Shown one piece after another: positions 52,782-62,012 of a stretch of DNA of 64,000 bases (position 1 is its first letter; each line of letters starts with the position of its first letter). Position numbers and translations under genes: made by a program. The notes beneath the pieces are model-generated. The model made no database searches, had not been told where the DNA came from, and worked only from the letters and a program-made list of their open reading frames with translations. This stretch comes from Paraburkholderia tagetis (GTDB lineage: Bacteria; Pseudomonadota; Gammaproteobacteria; Burkholderiales; Burkholderiaceae), in the NCBI RefSeq assembly GCF_022213065.1, contig NZ_JAKLJA010000026.1, forward strand, positions 1 to 64,000, in the 5' to 3' direction.

Positions 52782-53002
52782 TCCAGATATCCGGAGAGAC
52801 AGACATATTGAGTCCCCATGAATTTGCCACCCTGATGCTCGTCAATGCCGCACCCGACCAGATCGACCTGAACCGTGAAGAGCTTGATGTCTTGCTGGAA
52901 CATCAACTGATTGCACTCGAACAGCTCGCGTCCGGGCGCCAGCGTCCCCGTCTTACCCGCCAGGTCCGTTCCGTGCTTCGAGCCGTGGCGCGGCACCATT
53001 GA
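52778..53002 (+). CDS. Small helical protein of the PHB-granule island
   Basis: A 74-residue protein, mostly one or two long amphipathic helices (SPHEFATLMLVNAAPDQIDL, NREELDVLLEHQLIALEQLA). It begins within the stop of the previous gene. Proteins of this size and style sit beside phasins in other Burkholderiaceae, but the function is unknown. Confidence 0.6.
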   Translation: MIQISGETDILSPHEFATLMLVNAAPDQIDLNREELDVLLEHQLIALEQLASGRQRPRLTRQVRSVLRAVARHH

Positions 53003-53249
53003 GCGGGATCCACCGCCGCCCCACTATCCCGGAATCATGCGGCTGAATGCAGGAGCGGCACTGCCAGGACCTCTACCAGACGTTCGATGGTGAACTGCGT
53101 GTGCGGAGGAATCCTGCCGGATCGAACACCTGTAGACCGATGACGACGATGGCCCATGCTGCGCGCCCCATCGGCACCTTCATCGCATCCCGTACAGACC
53201 AAAGCCGACTCGCGCGGCGCGAACGCCGGACTACCCCTAAAGGAGATAC

Positions 53250-53813
53250 ATGATGCTGACCCAACAGCAAATTGCTGCCATCCATAGAGCGAATCTCGAC
53301 AACCTGTTCCGCATGACCAGCGGAATCGTCGAGGGCGTCGACAAGCTGGCTGCCTTGAACATACAGGTTGGGCGATCGGGACTCGCCGATCTCCGCAACG
53401 TGACACTGCAGGCGATTGCCGTCAGGGAGTCGCAGGAATGGTTCGCACTGCATGGCAGTCTCATTGCGTCCGCGACAGAGAAGATGCAGGCCTGGAGCCA
53501 GCAGGTGTTCGACGTCGTCGCTGCTACCCAGGCCGAACTGGGACGGTACGCGCGCGCCGGGTGGGACGCGCAGGTCAGCCAGGCAAGGACACTGGCCGGG
53601 GACGTCGCAAAAGACGCGCCTTCCGGCAATGGGGCCGCGACTGCGGCAGTGGATCAGGCCATCAACGCCACCAGTGCGCTGGTTGAAACGTTTCAGAAAA
53701 GTGGCGAGCAGTCGATCGCATTCACGCGCAGCAACTTCGAAGCGGCCGCTGCGCTGGCATCGAATGCCACGAAGCGCGCGACCGGGCAGCATGACCGAAC
53801 CGCAAAGCGCTAG
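53250..53813 (+). CDS. Phasin family protein
   Basis: A 187-residue phasin (QQQIAAIHRANLDNLFRMTS, GVDKLAALNIQVGRSGLADL, a long helical middle, QSIAFTRSNFEAAAALASNA). Phasins coat PHB granules and control their number and size. AAGGAGAT lies upstream of the double ATG. It is followed by a small membrane protein gene and the acetoacetyl-CoA reductase gene. Confidence 0.9.
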   Translation: MMLTQQQIAAIHRANLDNLFRMTSGIVEGVDKLAALNIQVGRSGLADLRNVTLQAIAVRESQEWFALHGSLIASATEKMQAWSQQVFDVVAATQAELGRYARAGWDAQVSQARTLAGDVAKDAPSGNGAATAAVDQAINATSALVETFQKSGEQSIAFTRSNFEAAAALASNATKRATGQHDRTAKR

Positions 53814-53993
53814 CTCTCGCGGCCGGCCTTGACCACCGGCCAATGGATGACCACTTATGCAGGATTCCTTTTCATACGGGCACCTGCGCGCACATGCCAG
53901 TCGCACACGCAGGCTACCCAGGCCGGGCGGCGGGCTCGGTGAAGTGGCGTGCAGCTGGCATGAGCGCTGGTCTTTTTCTGCCCGAAGGAGGCG

Positions 53994-54098
53994 ATGATGG
54001 ACGAAAGCTGGGTCACCATGGTGATGGGCTCGACCGTACTGCTGATGGCGGCCATTTTCGTGGCCGGCCACTACCGGCGTGAACACCGGCGAGCATGA
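53994..54098 (+). CDS. 34-residue single-span membrane protein
   Basis: A short gene with a very strong GAAGGAGG site. It encodes MMDESWVTMVMGSTVLLMAA followed by IFVAGHYRREHRRA: a short acidic start, one hydrophobic segment and a basic end. Its stop overlaps the next ATG (ATGA, 54095-54098). Function unknown; a membrane or granule-surface anchor is possible. Confidence 0.6.
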   Translation: MMDESWVTMVMGSTVLLMAAIFVAGHYRREHRRA

Positions 54099-54319
54099 AC
54101 CGGACAGGCGCACAGCCACAACCCGAACCGGGTCGCCGGCACATGAGCGCATACGACCAGGCCGCGCAGGAACTGGCGCATGGCCAGTCGCATGCGCCCG
54201 GCCAGCGGGATTTGACCAACGAATTGATGATTGAGGACGGACAGCATGACAAAACGCATTGCGGTCGTTACGGGCGGCATGGGCGGCCTGGGAGAATCCA
54301 TCAGCACGAAACTGCATGA
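54095..54319 (+). CDS. Possible small coupled gene overlapping the reductase gene
   Basis: A 74-codon frame whose ATG overlaps the stop of the 34-residue gene. The first 50 residues are polar and plausible (MSAYDQAAQELAHGQSH, RDLTNELMIEDG). Its last 74 bases overlap the reductase gene in another frame, so it may be only a coupling leader. Confidence 0.3.
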   Translation: MNRTGAQPQPEPGRRHMSAYDQAAQELAHGQSHAPGQRDLTNELMIEDGQHDKTHCGRYGRHGRPGRIHQHETA

Positions 54320-54989
54320 CGCCGGGTATGCCGTGCTCGTCACCCACTCGCCAGCCAATGCCGGCGTAACGGCGTGGCTCGCGAGTATGCAAACACAGGG
54401 TCGCAGTTTTCGTGCGTACGCCGTGGATGTGGCCGACTACGACTCCTGCCACCGGTGCGTGGCGAAAATCCACCAGGACGTCGGCGCGGTCGACATTCTC
54501 GTGAACAACGCCGGCATCACCCGGGACATGACGCTCAGGAAGCTCGACAAGGTCAACTGGGATGCAGTGATCCGCACCAACCTGGATTCGGTCTTCAACA
54601 TGACCCGCCCGCTGTGCGAAGGCATGATCGAACGTGGCTGGGGGCGCATCATCAACATTGCGTCGGTCAACGGTTCGAAGGGCGCCATCGGCCAGACCAA
54701 CTATGCGGCTGCCAAGGCCGGCATCCACGGTTTCACCAAGTCACTGGCGCTCGAAGTGGCGCGCAGGGGTGTCACTGTGAACACGGTTTCGCCGGGTTAC
54801 CTGGCTACCAGGATGGTGACCGCGATCCCGCCGGAGATTCTCGGCACAAAGATCCTGCCGCAGATTCCGGTGGGACGGTTGGGCCGACCGGAGGAAGTCG
54901 CGGCACTCGTCGCGTACCTGTGCTCCGACGACGCGGCCTTCGTGACCGGCGCGAACATCGCCATCAACGGCGGCCAGCACATGCACTGA
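54246..54989 (+). CDS. phbB: Acetoacetyl-CoA reductase (PhbB type)
   Basis: A 247-residue SDR that reduces acetoacetyl-CoA to (R)-3-hydroxybutyryl-CoA with NADPH. Cofactor loop TGGMGGLGESI, catalytic Ser140 (INIASVNG), Tyr153 and Lys157 (NYAAAKAG), and GRLGRPEEVA near the end. ATG 54246 is the family start. In this window it can supply the PHA synthase, with acetoacetyl-CoA from the thiolase. Confidence 0.92.
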   Translation: MTKRIAVVTGGMGGLGESISTKLHDAGYAVLVTHSPANAGVTAWLASMQTQGRSFRAYAVDVADYDSCHRCVAKIHQDVGAVDILVNNAGITRDMTLRKLDKVNWDAVIRTNLDSVFNMTRPLCEGMIERGWGRIINIASVNGSKGAIGQTNYAAAKAGIHGFTKSLALEVARRGVTVNTVSPGYLATRMVTAIPPEILGTKILPQIPVGRLGRPEEVAALVAYLCSDDAAFVTGANIAINGGQHMH

Positions 54990-55089
54990 ACCGTTCGTGC
55001 GCCCGACAGGTCACCTGCCGGCGTGGACCAGTATTGCGCCCCGCCACCTGGACGGCGCACGAAACGCATCCATTGGAGAGAACACCATC

Positions 55090-55266
55090 GTGGAGACAAT
55101 CCAGCAGCTTTATCCCTGCAAGCCCATGCAGCGTGTTGTCGTCGTGAACCGCATCTATGGCCAGCAACGTCTCACGGGCAGTGGTACGGTTGCGAACCGG
55201 GAACTGGTTTTCGAGTTGTGCAGCGGGGCGGCAACCTGCCCGAAGGCGGGGCAATGCCCACTGTAG
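55090..55266 (+). CDS. Small hypothetical protein after phbB
   Basis: A 58-residue frame from a GTG with GGAGAG upstream (VETIQQLYPCKPMQRVVVVN...GSGTVANRELVFELCSGAA). A beta-rich start and three Cys at the end (ATCPKAGQCPL). Longer starts lack a site. No family is recognised. Confidence 0.45.
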   Translation: METIQQLYPCKPMQRVVVVNRIYGQQRLTGSGTVANRELVFELCSGAATCPKAGQCPL

Positions 55267-55719
55267 CGGGTTCGCGAACGGGGTGTCCGGGCACGACACG
55301 GCTACGTGCGGGATCCCTGAGCGCCGCGTCGAAGCACCCATCGGCGAAACACGTACACTGGTTTCAGGAGCCCACCGACGTGAGTGAGAAGACGCCGCAG
55401 TATCAAGGCTGAAGTCGTCTCACGGGTTTGACACCATCGTGAACGTCAGGACGGCGGGTGCGCTGGTGAGTGCCACGCCAGCCCGTCAACGCGCTCTCGC
55501 GGGTTCGGCCGCGGTAAGGCAATCCAAGCAAAAGATAGCAATATAATCAGGATTGCTTATACAGATAGTGAGGAGAATTTCCGGGCGTCCGATGGCAGTC
55601 AGTGCTCCAATGATTAGCGTTGGGGCAACTTGACGAATCACGCGCGTCACGCTGTACGGCAGCCATTCGTTGTCCCCCGGAAGCGATGACAAAGAGCACG
55701 ATGAACCAGGGAATGCTGC

Positions 55720-55830
55720 CGCACACTGAAGACCCGAATCGATCGGGCCATACAACGTGACCGACGACCGCCCATACGCGCCGCGGGTCAATAATCACAA
55801 TACCCCAATGCCGATGATTCCTCGCTTCGT
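55720..55830 (-). pseudogene. Porin N-terminal remnant
   Basis: The minus strand has AAGGAGAC, then ACG in place of ATG, a hydrophobic leader (KRGIIGIGVL, in-frame TGA, LLTRGAYG) and the porin start RSSVTLYGPIDSGLQ. The barrel is missing. Confidence 0.7.
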
Positions 55831-55989
55831 GGTGTCTCCTTGTCACGCCTGTCAACTGATTTGGACCGGATGCGGATGACGACCACCCGACGATTCCGGG
55901 ACCTTCCTGCGACGGCCTAATTTTTAACAAAATGCAAACGCTTGTATTACCTAATGCCTACAGAATTCACCATCACACACCATTGTTTG

Positions 55990-55997
55990 TGTCGACA
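55990..55997. promoter_or_regulatory. TGTCGACA operator (site 6)
   Basis: TGTCGACATTAATGTTTATA, 162 bp upstream of the serine hydrolase ATG. The TATACT following it is a fair -10 box, so a bound regulator would sit over the promoter. Confidence 0.7.
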
Positions 55998-56151
55998 TTA
56001 ATGTTTATACTTGGAGAAAAACGCTGTCGCGTTCCGGGACAACCCTCCAATCCACCACTATGCAGTACTGAATTGATCGCCGTGCGACCGCAGGACGGAG
56101 CGCGCCGCCATCGTCGGTGACATGCCGTACCGAAAAATCGATATAGACGCT

Positions 56152-56703
56152 ATGACACAAACCATTCTCATTGTCCCCGGCCTGCGCGACCATGTGCCGG
56201 ACCATTGGCAGACCCTGCTGGCAGCGAAGCTGCCCAATGTATACAGCGTCGCTCCGCTTGAGCACGACAAGCTAAGTTGCGGGGCCCGCGTCGACGCGAT
56301 CGACCGCGCTCTGGGCACCATCGAGGGGCCGGTGATCATCGTGGCCCACAGCGCAGGCGCGATGATGGTCGCCCATTGGGCGGCCCGGGGCGCGACACGC
56401 GAGATACGCGGCGCACTGCTTGCGGCGCCCGCGGATCTCGAGACGCCCATGCCACCAGGCTACCCGACGACCGACACACTGAAAACCCACGGCTGGTTGC
56501 CGATCCCGCGTGGCACATTGCCTTTTCCGAGCATCGTTGCGGCAGGCAGCAACGATCCTCTGACGCGTCTCGATCGCGCCCGCGAGTTCGCACACGCGTG
56601 GGGCAGTCGCTTCGTCGAACTCGGCGAGGTCGGGCATCTGAATCCGGCCTCAGGCCATGGCGAGTGGCCGCGGGCCGAAGAATTCATTCGCGAACTCTCA
56701 TGA
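56152..56703 (+). CDS. RBBP9/YdeN-like serine hydrolase
   Basis: A 183-residue small alpha/beta hydrolase: VPGLRDHVPDHWQTLLA near the start, nucleophile Ser in IIVAHSAGAMM (about residue 73), an acid in AAGSNDPLTRLDRA, and GEVGHLNPASGHGEWP with the His. Natural substrates of this family are poorly known. It is first in an operator-controlled group with a cupin and an SDR. An alternative ATG at 56122 is possible. A dead paralogue is at 40456-40803. Confidence 0.85.
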   Translation: MTQTILIVPGLRDHVPDHWQTLLAAKLPNVYSVAPLEHDKLSCGARVDAIDRALGTIEGPVIIVAHSAGAMMVAHWAARGATREIRGALLAAPADLETPMPPGYPTTDTLKTHGWLPIPRGTLPFPSIVAAGSNDPLTRLDRAREFAHAWGSRFVELGEVGHLNPASGHGEWPRAEEFIRELS

Positions 56704-56820
56704 CCGAACGATGGCCAAGCGCCACTGGCGGGGGAAAGAGATCGAGCGTGCGGGATTTGAAGACCGCAGTGCCCGAGCAACGCATTAAAGGCGTGGGATT
56801 TACTATGAGGAATGCGCGAC

Positions 56821-57291
56821 ATGTTGTTTGAAACCATCGACACGGGTTGCCTCAATGATGAAGACCTTCCCTGGATGCCCTACGCGCCGTATTCGGACGA
56901 TGTGCAAATCAAGTACTTCAAGATCGACCCAGTCCGCGGCGAAACGATCAGCCTGTTAAGGATACCGCCCGGCGCGAAACTAGCCACGCATCACCACACC
57001 AGCACCGTGATCGTCTATACGGTTCGGGGGAGCTGGAAGTATCTGGAGCACGATTGGGTCGCAGGGGAAGGGAGCGTGGTCTACGAGACTGCTGCCACGA
57101 TCCATACGCCCACTGCCGTGTCGGACAGTGAAGTCGTCACGTTCAATATCGTCGCCGGTGAGCTGCTCTATCTCGACGAAAACGGCAAAGTGGCGGCGAC
57201 GGAAAACTGGCGCACCGCGATGCGCCGCTACCTTGATCATTGCCACAAGAACGGTATCGAACCGAAGGATCTTTCTAGCTTCTCGCAGTGA
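56821..57291 (+). CDS. Cupin protein, 2,4'-dihydroxyacetophenone dioxygenase-like
   Basis: A 156-residue single-domain cupin with a metal site in ATHHHTSTVIVYTVRGSWKY and a second segment VVYETAATIHTPTA. It resembles the 2,4'-dihydroxyacetophenone dioxygenase group, which cleaves C-C bonds next to a keto group, but many members have unknown substrates. The ATG at 56821 has GAGGA at the right distance; ATG 56812 does not. It lies 117 bp after the hydrolase and 76 bp before the SDR. Confidence 0.85.
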   Translation: MLFETIDTGCLNDEDLPWMPYAPYSDDVQIKYFKIDPVRGETISLLRIPPGAKLATHHHTSTVIVYTVRGSWKYLEHDWVAGEGSVVYETAATIHTPTAVSDSEVVTFNIVAGELLYLDENGKVAATENWRTAMRRYLDHCHKNGIEPKDLSSFSQ

Positions 57292-57367
57292 GTCAGTGGA
57301 GGTGCACGGGTGGCGAGACCTTGCGCTCGCACGCGACACGGCACATAAAGCCAGATTGAGGATAACC

Positions 57368-58159
57368 ATGAGTTCGATGAATAAGAGTGTTGTCGCCAAA
57401 TACTTCGACCTGTCAGGTCTGACGGTTGTCGTCACGGGTGCAGGGTCGGGCCTCGGCCGGCAGGCGGCGCGCACGCTAGCCGCAGCTGGCGCGCAGGTCG
57501 CGCTGCTCGGCAGGCGGTCCGATCCGTTGCGAGAGACGGAAGACATGATCGTGCGCGATGGCGGCGTTGCACGCCACTTTGCGGTCGATGTCACTGACCA
57601 GAAGGCGGTGGGTCTCGCGTTTGACGAAATCCAGCGGGCGATGGCGCCGCTCTGGGCGCTCGTCAACAATGCCGGAGCGGGCGGTCGCGCCGCGTTGATC
57701 GATGTCGACGCGCAATCGTTCGACCGTGTGTTTGGCGTCAATACGAAGGCTGCGCTTCTCACAGCAACGGCGTTCGCGCGTCGGCTGGTCGCCAGCGCGC
57801 TGCCGGGCCGCATTATCAACATCTGCTCGCTCGCTGCGCAAACGCACTCGCCGAATCTGTCGATCTATAGCGCGAGCAAAGCGGCGCTCGAACATCTGAC
57901 TCGATCGATGGCTCATGAATGGGCGAGTTACGGCATCAATGTCAACGCGATCAATCCTGGCTTCATCGAGACCGACATCAATCGTGCACTGTTTCAGACA
58001 CCGGCCGGCAAGAAGATTGTCGAAGGATTGCCGCGCCGACGGCTGGGCACGCCCGCCGCGCTCGACGGTGCGTTGTTGCTGCTTGCCTCGCCGGGAAACG
58101 ATTTTATGACGGGCGCGACGCTTTCGGTGGATGACGGGCAGCGCTTCGTGATGGGTTGA
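57368..58159 (+). CDS. Short-chain dehydrogenase/reductase
   Basis: A 263-residue SDR with cofactor loop TGAGSGLGR, NNAG (residues 100-103), catalytic Ser154, Tyr167 and Lys171 (NICSLAAQTHSPNLSIYSASK), and the C-terminal TGATLSVDDGQRF. It probably oxidises a secondary alcohol to a ketone or the reverse, possibly the beta-hydroxy acid that feeds the cleavage enzyme. A C-terminal fragment of a paralogue is fused in the chimera at 32256. Confidence 0.9.
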   Translation: MSSMNKSVVAKYFDLSGLTVVVTGAGSGLGRQAARTLAAAGAQVALLGRRSDPLRETEDMIVRDGGVARHFAVDVTDQKAVGLAFDEIQRAMAPLWALVNNAGAGGRAALIDVDAQSFDRVFGVNTKAALLTATAFARRLVASALPGRIINICSLAAQTHSPNLSIYSASKAALEHLTRSMAHEWASYGINVNAINPGFIETDINRALFQTPAGKKIVEGLPRRRLGTPAALDGALLLLASPGNDFMTGATLSVDDGQRFVMG

Positions 58160-58534
58160 TTCGTGCGAGTTGCGTGCCGGACGGAATCGGCTTTCGAACG
58201 TGTCATGCTGTGCAGCTAAGGACTGGAGGGCATTCTTCGTCTGCCTGGCAAGGCGTACGCTCCGAGCGATGAACGTCCTCTACGCGCCCGGCAAGGGGAA
58301 ATACAAGCCGGAGGCAAGGGTGTTGCGGGCGACTGCAAATCCAAGGGAAGCTCGATTGGTGAAACACTTGCAGATCCAGCTGGTTGCGCTCCTGCCGAAT
58401 ATCCACGCTGTTCCGCCGATGGGGCGAAGGATCACACTTGCACCGGCCGCGTCAAGGCCATCGAGCGCGAGATCGCTGCCATCAAGGGACTAGTCGTGAC
58501 CATGGCACACAAGGGGATTGTGGTCAAAACTCGC
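58160..58534. other. Intergenic region with a protein-like fragment
   Basis: A plus-strand frame from about 58268 to 58554 reads plausibly (GETLADPAGCAPAEYPRCSA, TGRVKAIEREIAAIKGLVV) but has no start, no ribosome site and no family resemblance. It is probably a remnant. Confidence 0.3.
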
Positions 58535-59343
58535 TCAAGCCGCGATGATCGGTAGCCGGAGGCGGCCCGCTTCAAGAGCTGGCAGCAGGTCCCGCGCGCA
58601 GGCCTGGATGCATTCGAGCCGCTCCTGTTCGGTGCGCGTGCGAAACGTCACGCCAATCAGCTTCAGACGCTTGAGCCAGAGCTTTTCCAGGTCGATCTGC
58701 GCTGTCGTAGAACCCACACGCGCAATATTGACCAGTCGCCCTTTGACCGCGCGGCTGTCCATGTTCGCCTCAAATGCCGGGCCACCCACGGTGTCGATGA
58801 TGAGGTCCACACCGCGCTTGCCGGTAGCGGCCATGACCGCGTCCACCTGCGATTCGCGCGAAGAGTCGATGCCGGCATCGACGCCGAACTGGCTCAGCCT
58901 GTCGAGCTTCGCAGCAGAGCGCGACATCGCGATCACCGGCTTCGCCCCGAGCGCAGACGCAATCTGGATCGCCGCCATCGCGACCCCAGCCGACGCCCCG
59001 TTGACCCGGATCGATTCACCCTCGTGGAGCTGACCGTTGGTCACGACCGCGTCGTGCGCGGTAATGAATAGCGGCCGCGTCGATCCAGGACAGGTTTTGT
59101 GGCACAGGCATCAATGCAAGCGGGTGTGCGATCACGTACTCCGCCTGGCAGTTGCGCCCGTGGCCCATCACCCGGTCGCCCCCGCGCCACCCCGTCACGC
59201 CCTCTCCGACCTGAGCCACCTCCCCGACGAATTCGACACCGGCGGTAATGGCCTTGCCCGCGCGCAGTTCGCCCGCCTGCTTGATCTCGCCGCGGTTCAG
59301 CCCAGCGGCGCGTACCCTGACCAGCACCTGCCCCGCCCTCCGG
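58535..59343 (-). pseudogene. Quinone oxidoreductase-like gene, truncated and frameshifted
   Basis: The 5' part (VLVRVRAAGLNRGEIKQAG...VGEVAQVGEGVTGWRGGDRV) shifts frame near 59068 and resumes as VTNGQLHEGESIRVNGASAG...DLIIDTVGG to a stop at 58535. The first residues and the C-terminus are missing. It abuts, at about 59344, an MFS fragment on the other strand. Confidence 0.8.
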
Positions 59344-59344
59344 C

Positions 59345-59760
59345 ACGGGAATATCTACCCAGCGTTCCTTGCGTTGAACAGCTACCCTTCGCTTTCCACT
59401 GTGCTGACCGTTGCCGCCGTGCTCGCCGTACCGATGGCGATGACCTCACCCGCCACGCTCGTACTCGTCAGCGACGTGCTGTCGCAACGCCTTCGCGCGA
59501 CGGGAGTCTCGGTGAGCTATTACGTTGCCACTGTCATCTTCGGCAGCTTCGCGCGGTTTTTTTCGACGCTGCTGATTCATATGACGGGCAATGCCAACGC
59601 TCCGGCGTTTTACATAATCGGCTGCGGTCTGCTCTCCCTGGGCGGTCTGGCGATGGTTCAGGAAACGCTGGGCCGCCGGCTGAAGTACGCGACGAGGATT
59701 CCATTCATCTGGTCGCGTATCGGCCCCAGCCGGCGGCCCCAGATGAATCGCACCGGCTAG
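59345..59760 (+). pseudogene. MFS transporter C-terminal fragment (MHS/ProP-like)
   Basis: About 137 codons: IYPAFLALNSYPSLSTVL, SDVLSQRLRATGVSVSYYVA, ARFFSTLLIHMTGNANAPAF, LGRRLKYATR. This is the last third of a metabolite:H+ symporter-type permease, fused at its 5' side to the quinone oxidoreductase remnant of the opposite strand. Confidence 0.7.
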
Positions 59761-59805
59761 CCGTCAGGACCAGGGGCGCGCCCGGACAGAGCGACTCCAA
59801 ATTCT

Positions 59806-59813
59806 TGTCGACA
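59806..59813. promoter_or_regulatory. TGTCGACA operator of the second twin GntR (site 7)
   Basis: AAATTCTTGTCGACACTA, 73 bp before the GntR ATG, matching site 4 in prefix and spacing. Suggests autoregulation or cross-regulation of the twins. Confidence 0.7.
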
Positions 59814-59878
59814 CTAGAATGTTGCGGACTATAATCCCAAAGAGGTAAATCCGACGAATATTGTTTCCGCTCTGCGCC

Positions 59879-60703
59879 ATGGCCCGAAATAAAACGCAAA
59901 ACCTACCCGATCTTTCCGCGCTCCTTACGCCGAAGAATTCACTGATGCTGGCAGTCGAGCGGGCGGTGCTGCGCGGGCAGGACTGGGCGGCCGCTTCGGT
60001 GCCGATTGCCGAACAGATCGCCGCCCGGCTGGCCGGGGTCATTACGCTCGACCTGGTGAAATCCGGGCAACGTCTGCTGGAGGCGGATATCAGCGAAGTG
60101 TTGCACGTGAGCCGCGCTCCAGTGCGCGAAGCGCTGCGCATACTCGAGCGGGATCGCCTGGTTGAGTTTCAGGCACGCCGCGGGGCGATCGTCACCGCAC
60201 CTGACGAGAATGAGCTTCGGGACATTTTCCGGGTGCGCAGCGTACTTTACGTCACGATGCTGGAGCAGGTGGCACGCGAAAATCCATCGGAGCTCGAGGC
60301 GTTACTGACCGAATATATACCGAGGCTCACCAAGGCGGCCGACGAATCGGTAGACGCCTATGCCGTGGAAAGCTTCCAGCTGAATTTCGCCACCATCAGT
60401 CTGTGCCGCAACCGGTTGCTGGTCGATATCCTGCACTCCATCTCGTTGCGGACGTTCCGTTATGTCCGGTTGGGGCTGGTGGCGGCACCCCAATCGATTC
60501 GCGCATCCTTGAAAGTCTGGCGAGCACTGCAGAAGGCCGCAATCAAACGGGACGCCGAGCTACTGCTTGGTCTTGCAGCTTCGCGGCTGGACGCGGCAAG
60601 GGATGCGGCCATTCGTGCGATTGCCGTAACGTCCACTGACAGTCGACGTGCGCGTGCGTCAAAGACGGCCCATGCCAAAGCGGGGGCCGTCCCTGCAGAA
60701 TGA
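59879..60703 (+). CDS. GntR-family regulator, FCD type, twin B
   Basis: A 274-residue paralogue of the regulator at 46007 with the same N-terminal extension (KTQNLPDLSALLTPKNSLML), winged helix (EVLHVSRAPVREALRILERD) and FCD domain. The recognition helix is identical between the two, so both should read the TGTCGACA sites, while differences in the FCD part may reflect different ligands. ATG 59879 is used because the twin starts at the same MAR. It stands next to the thiolase gene. Confidence 0.88.
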   Translation: MARNKTQNLPDLSALLTPKNSLMLAVERAVLRGQDWAAASVPIAEQIAARLAGVITLDLVKSGQRLLEADISEVLHVSRAPVREALRILERDRLVEFQARRGAIVTAPDENELRDIFRVRSVLYVTMLEQVARENPSELEALLTEYIPRLTKAADESVDAYAVESFQLNFATISLCRNRLLVDILHSISLRTFRYVRLGLVAAPQSIRASLKVWRALQKAAIKRDAELLLGLAASRLDAARDAAIRAIAVTSTDSRRARASKTAHAKAGAVPAE

Positions 60704-60827
60704 GCGGTTACCCGGGGCACGACACCCGGGTAACCCGCGAACCCGGCTACGCAATGGCTCGCCTGATCTGCGATGTTAGATGGCGGCAGGCTCACTGGGC
60801 GGCCTGACCTTCATCTGGTCTTGAGCC

Positions 60828-62012
60828 TCACAGGCGCTCGAACACCGCGGCGATACCCTGGCCACCGCCAACGCACATCGTCACGAGCGCGTAGCGTCCC
60901 CCGATGCGTTGCAGTTCGTAAACTGCTTTGGTGGCGAGGAAAGCGCCCGAGCAGCCGATCGGATGACCCAGTGCGATCGCACCGCCGTTCGGGTTGGTCT
61001 TATCCATGTCGAATTCAAGCGCACGCGCCACCGCAATGGCCTGCGCCGCGAACGCTTCGTTACTCTCGATCACGTCGATTTGATCGAGCGTAACGCCGCC
61101 TTTCCTGAGCGCCAGCTTCGTGGCAGGGATCGGGCCTTCGCCCATGATCTCGTTGGGCACTCCGGCCACCGCGTAGGACACCAGTCGCGCGATCGGCTTG
61201 TGGCCGGCGGCGTCGGCCACTGCCGCGTCGGCCAGCACGAAAAAGGCTGCGCCATCATTGATACCCGATGCGTTGCCCGCCGTCACCGAGCCGTCTTTCT
61301 TGAACGCCGGCTTCATCCTGGCCAGCGTCTCCATCGTTGTACCGGGCTTCACGTGCTCGTCGGTGTCGAATATCACTTCACCCTTCTTCGACTGTTTGAC
61401 GATGGGGACGATCTGCGATTTGAAGCGCCCTTCGGCAATCGCCTGCGCCGCGCGACGGTGCGACTCCACCGCCAGCGCATCCTGTTGCTCGCGCGTGATA
61501 TCCCATTTGACCGCCAGGTTCTCAGCCGTGATACCCATGTGGCCCACACCGAACGGGTCGGTCAACGTGGCGACCATGGTGTCGATCATTCTGCTGTCGC
61601 CCATGCGTGCGCCGCTGCGCATTGCGGTGGATAGATAGCCGCCGCGGCTCATCACCTCGACCCCTCCGCCGATGCCATAGTCGCAATCACCAAGCAGGAT
61701 GTTCTGCGCAGTCGTCACGATGGCCTGCAGGCCTGACGAACAAAGACGATTCACCGACATCGCCACCGAATCCATGGGAAGCCCGGCCTGGATGGCGGCC
61801 ACCCGTGCGACGTAAGGGAAGCGGGCCTCGGTGGGAATCGTGTTGCCAACCGTCACGTAATTGATCGTCGCCGGGTCGACGCCCGAGCGGGTGACTGCCT
61901 CCTTCATGACGGTGCCCGCCAGTTCCGCCGGTTCAATGTCGGCGAGAGATCCGCCGAAAGTTCCGATCGCCGACCGTGCCGCACCCAGTACCACGACATC
62001 GCGCTTACTCAC
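60828..62012 (-). CDS. Acetyl-CoA acetyltransferase (thiolase)
   Basis: A 394-residue thiolase with the complete catalytic set: Cys91 (NRLCSSGLQ), His350 (ALGHPIGCSGA) and Cys380 (MCVGGGQG), plus ESNEAFAAQ. It joins or splits acetoacetyl-CoA and related 3-ketoacyl-CoA (PhaA/BktB/AtoB type). The GTG at 62012 is supported by AAGGAGAGC; longer starts have no site. It may process acetoacetate from the cleavage enzyme after CoA activation, or feed PHB synthesis. Confidence 0.92.
   Translation of the reverse strand: MSKRDVVVLGAARSAIGTFGGSLADIEPAELAGTVMKEAVTRSGVDPATINYVTVGNTIPTEARFPYVARVAAIQAGLPMDSVAMSVNRLCSSGLQAIVTTAQNILLGDCDYGIGGGVEVMSRGGYLSTAMRSGARMGDSRMIDTMVATLTDPFGVGHMGITAENLAVKWDITREQQDALAVESHRRAAQAIAEGRFKSQIVPIVKQSKKGEVIFDTDEHVKPGTTMETLARMKPAFKKDGSVTAGNASGINDGAAFFVLADAAVADAAGHKPIARLVSYAVAGVPNEIMGEGPIPATKLALRKGGVTLDQIDVIESNEAFAAQAIAVARALEFDMDKTNPNGGAIALGHPIGCSGAFLATKAVYELQRIGGRYALVTMCVGGGQGIAAVFERL

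Larger units (their letters stand above)
55267..56121. other. Intergenic region with a porin scar and an operator
   Basis: No intact gene. It holds a minus-strand porin remnant (55720-55830) and the site 6 operator (55990). The region marks the right end of the PHB-granule island. Confidence 0.5.
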
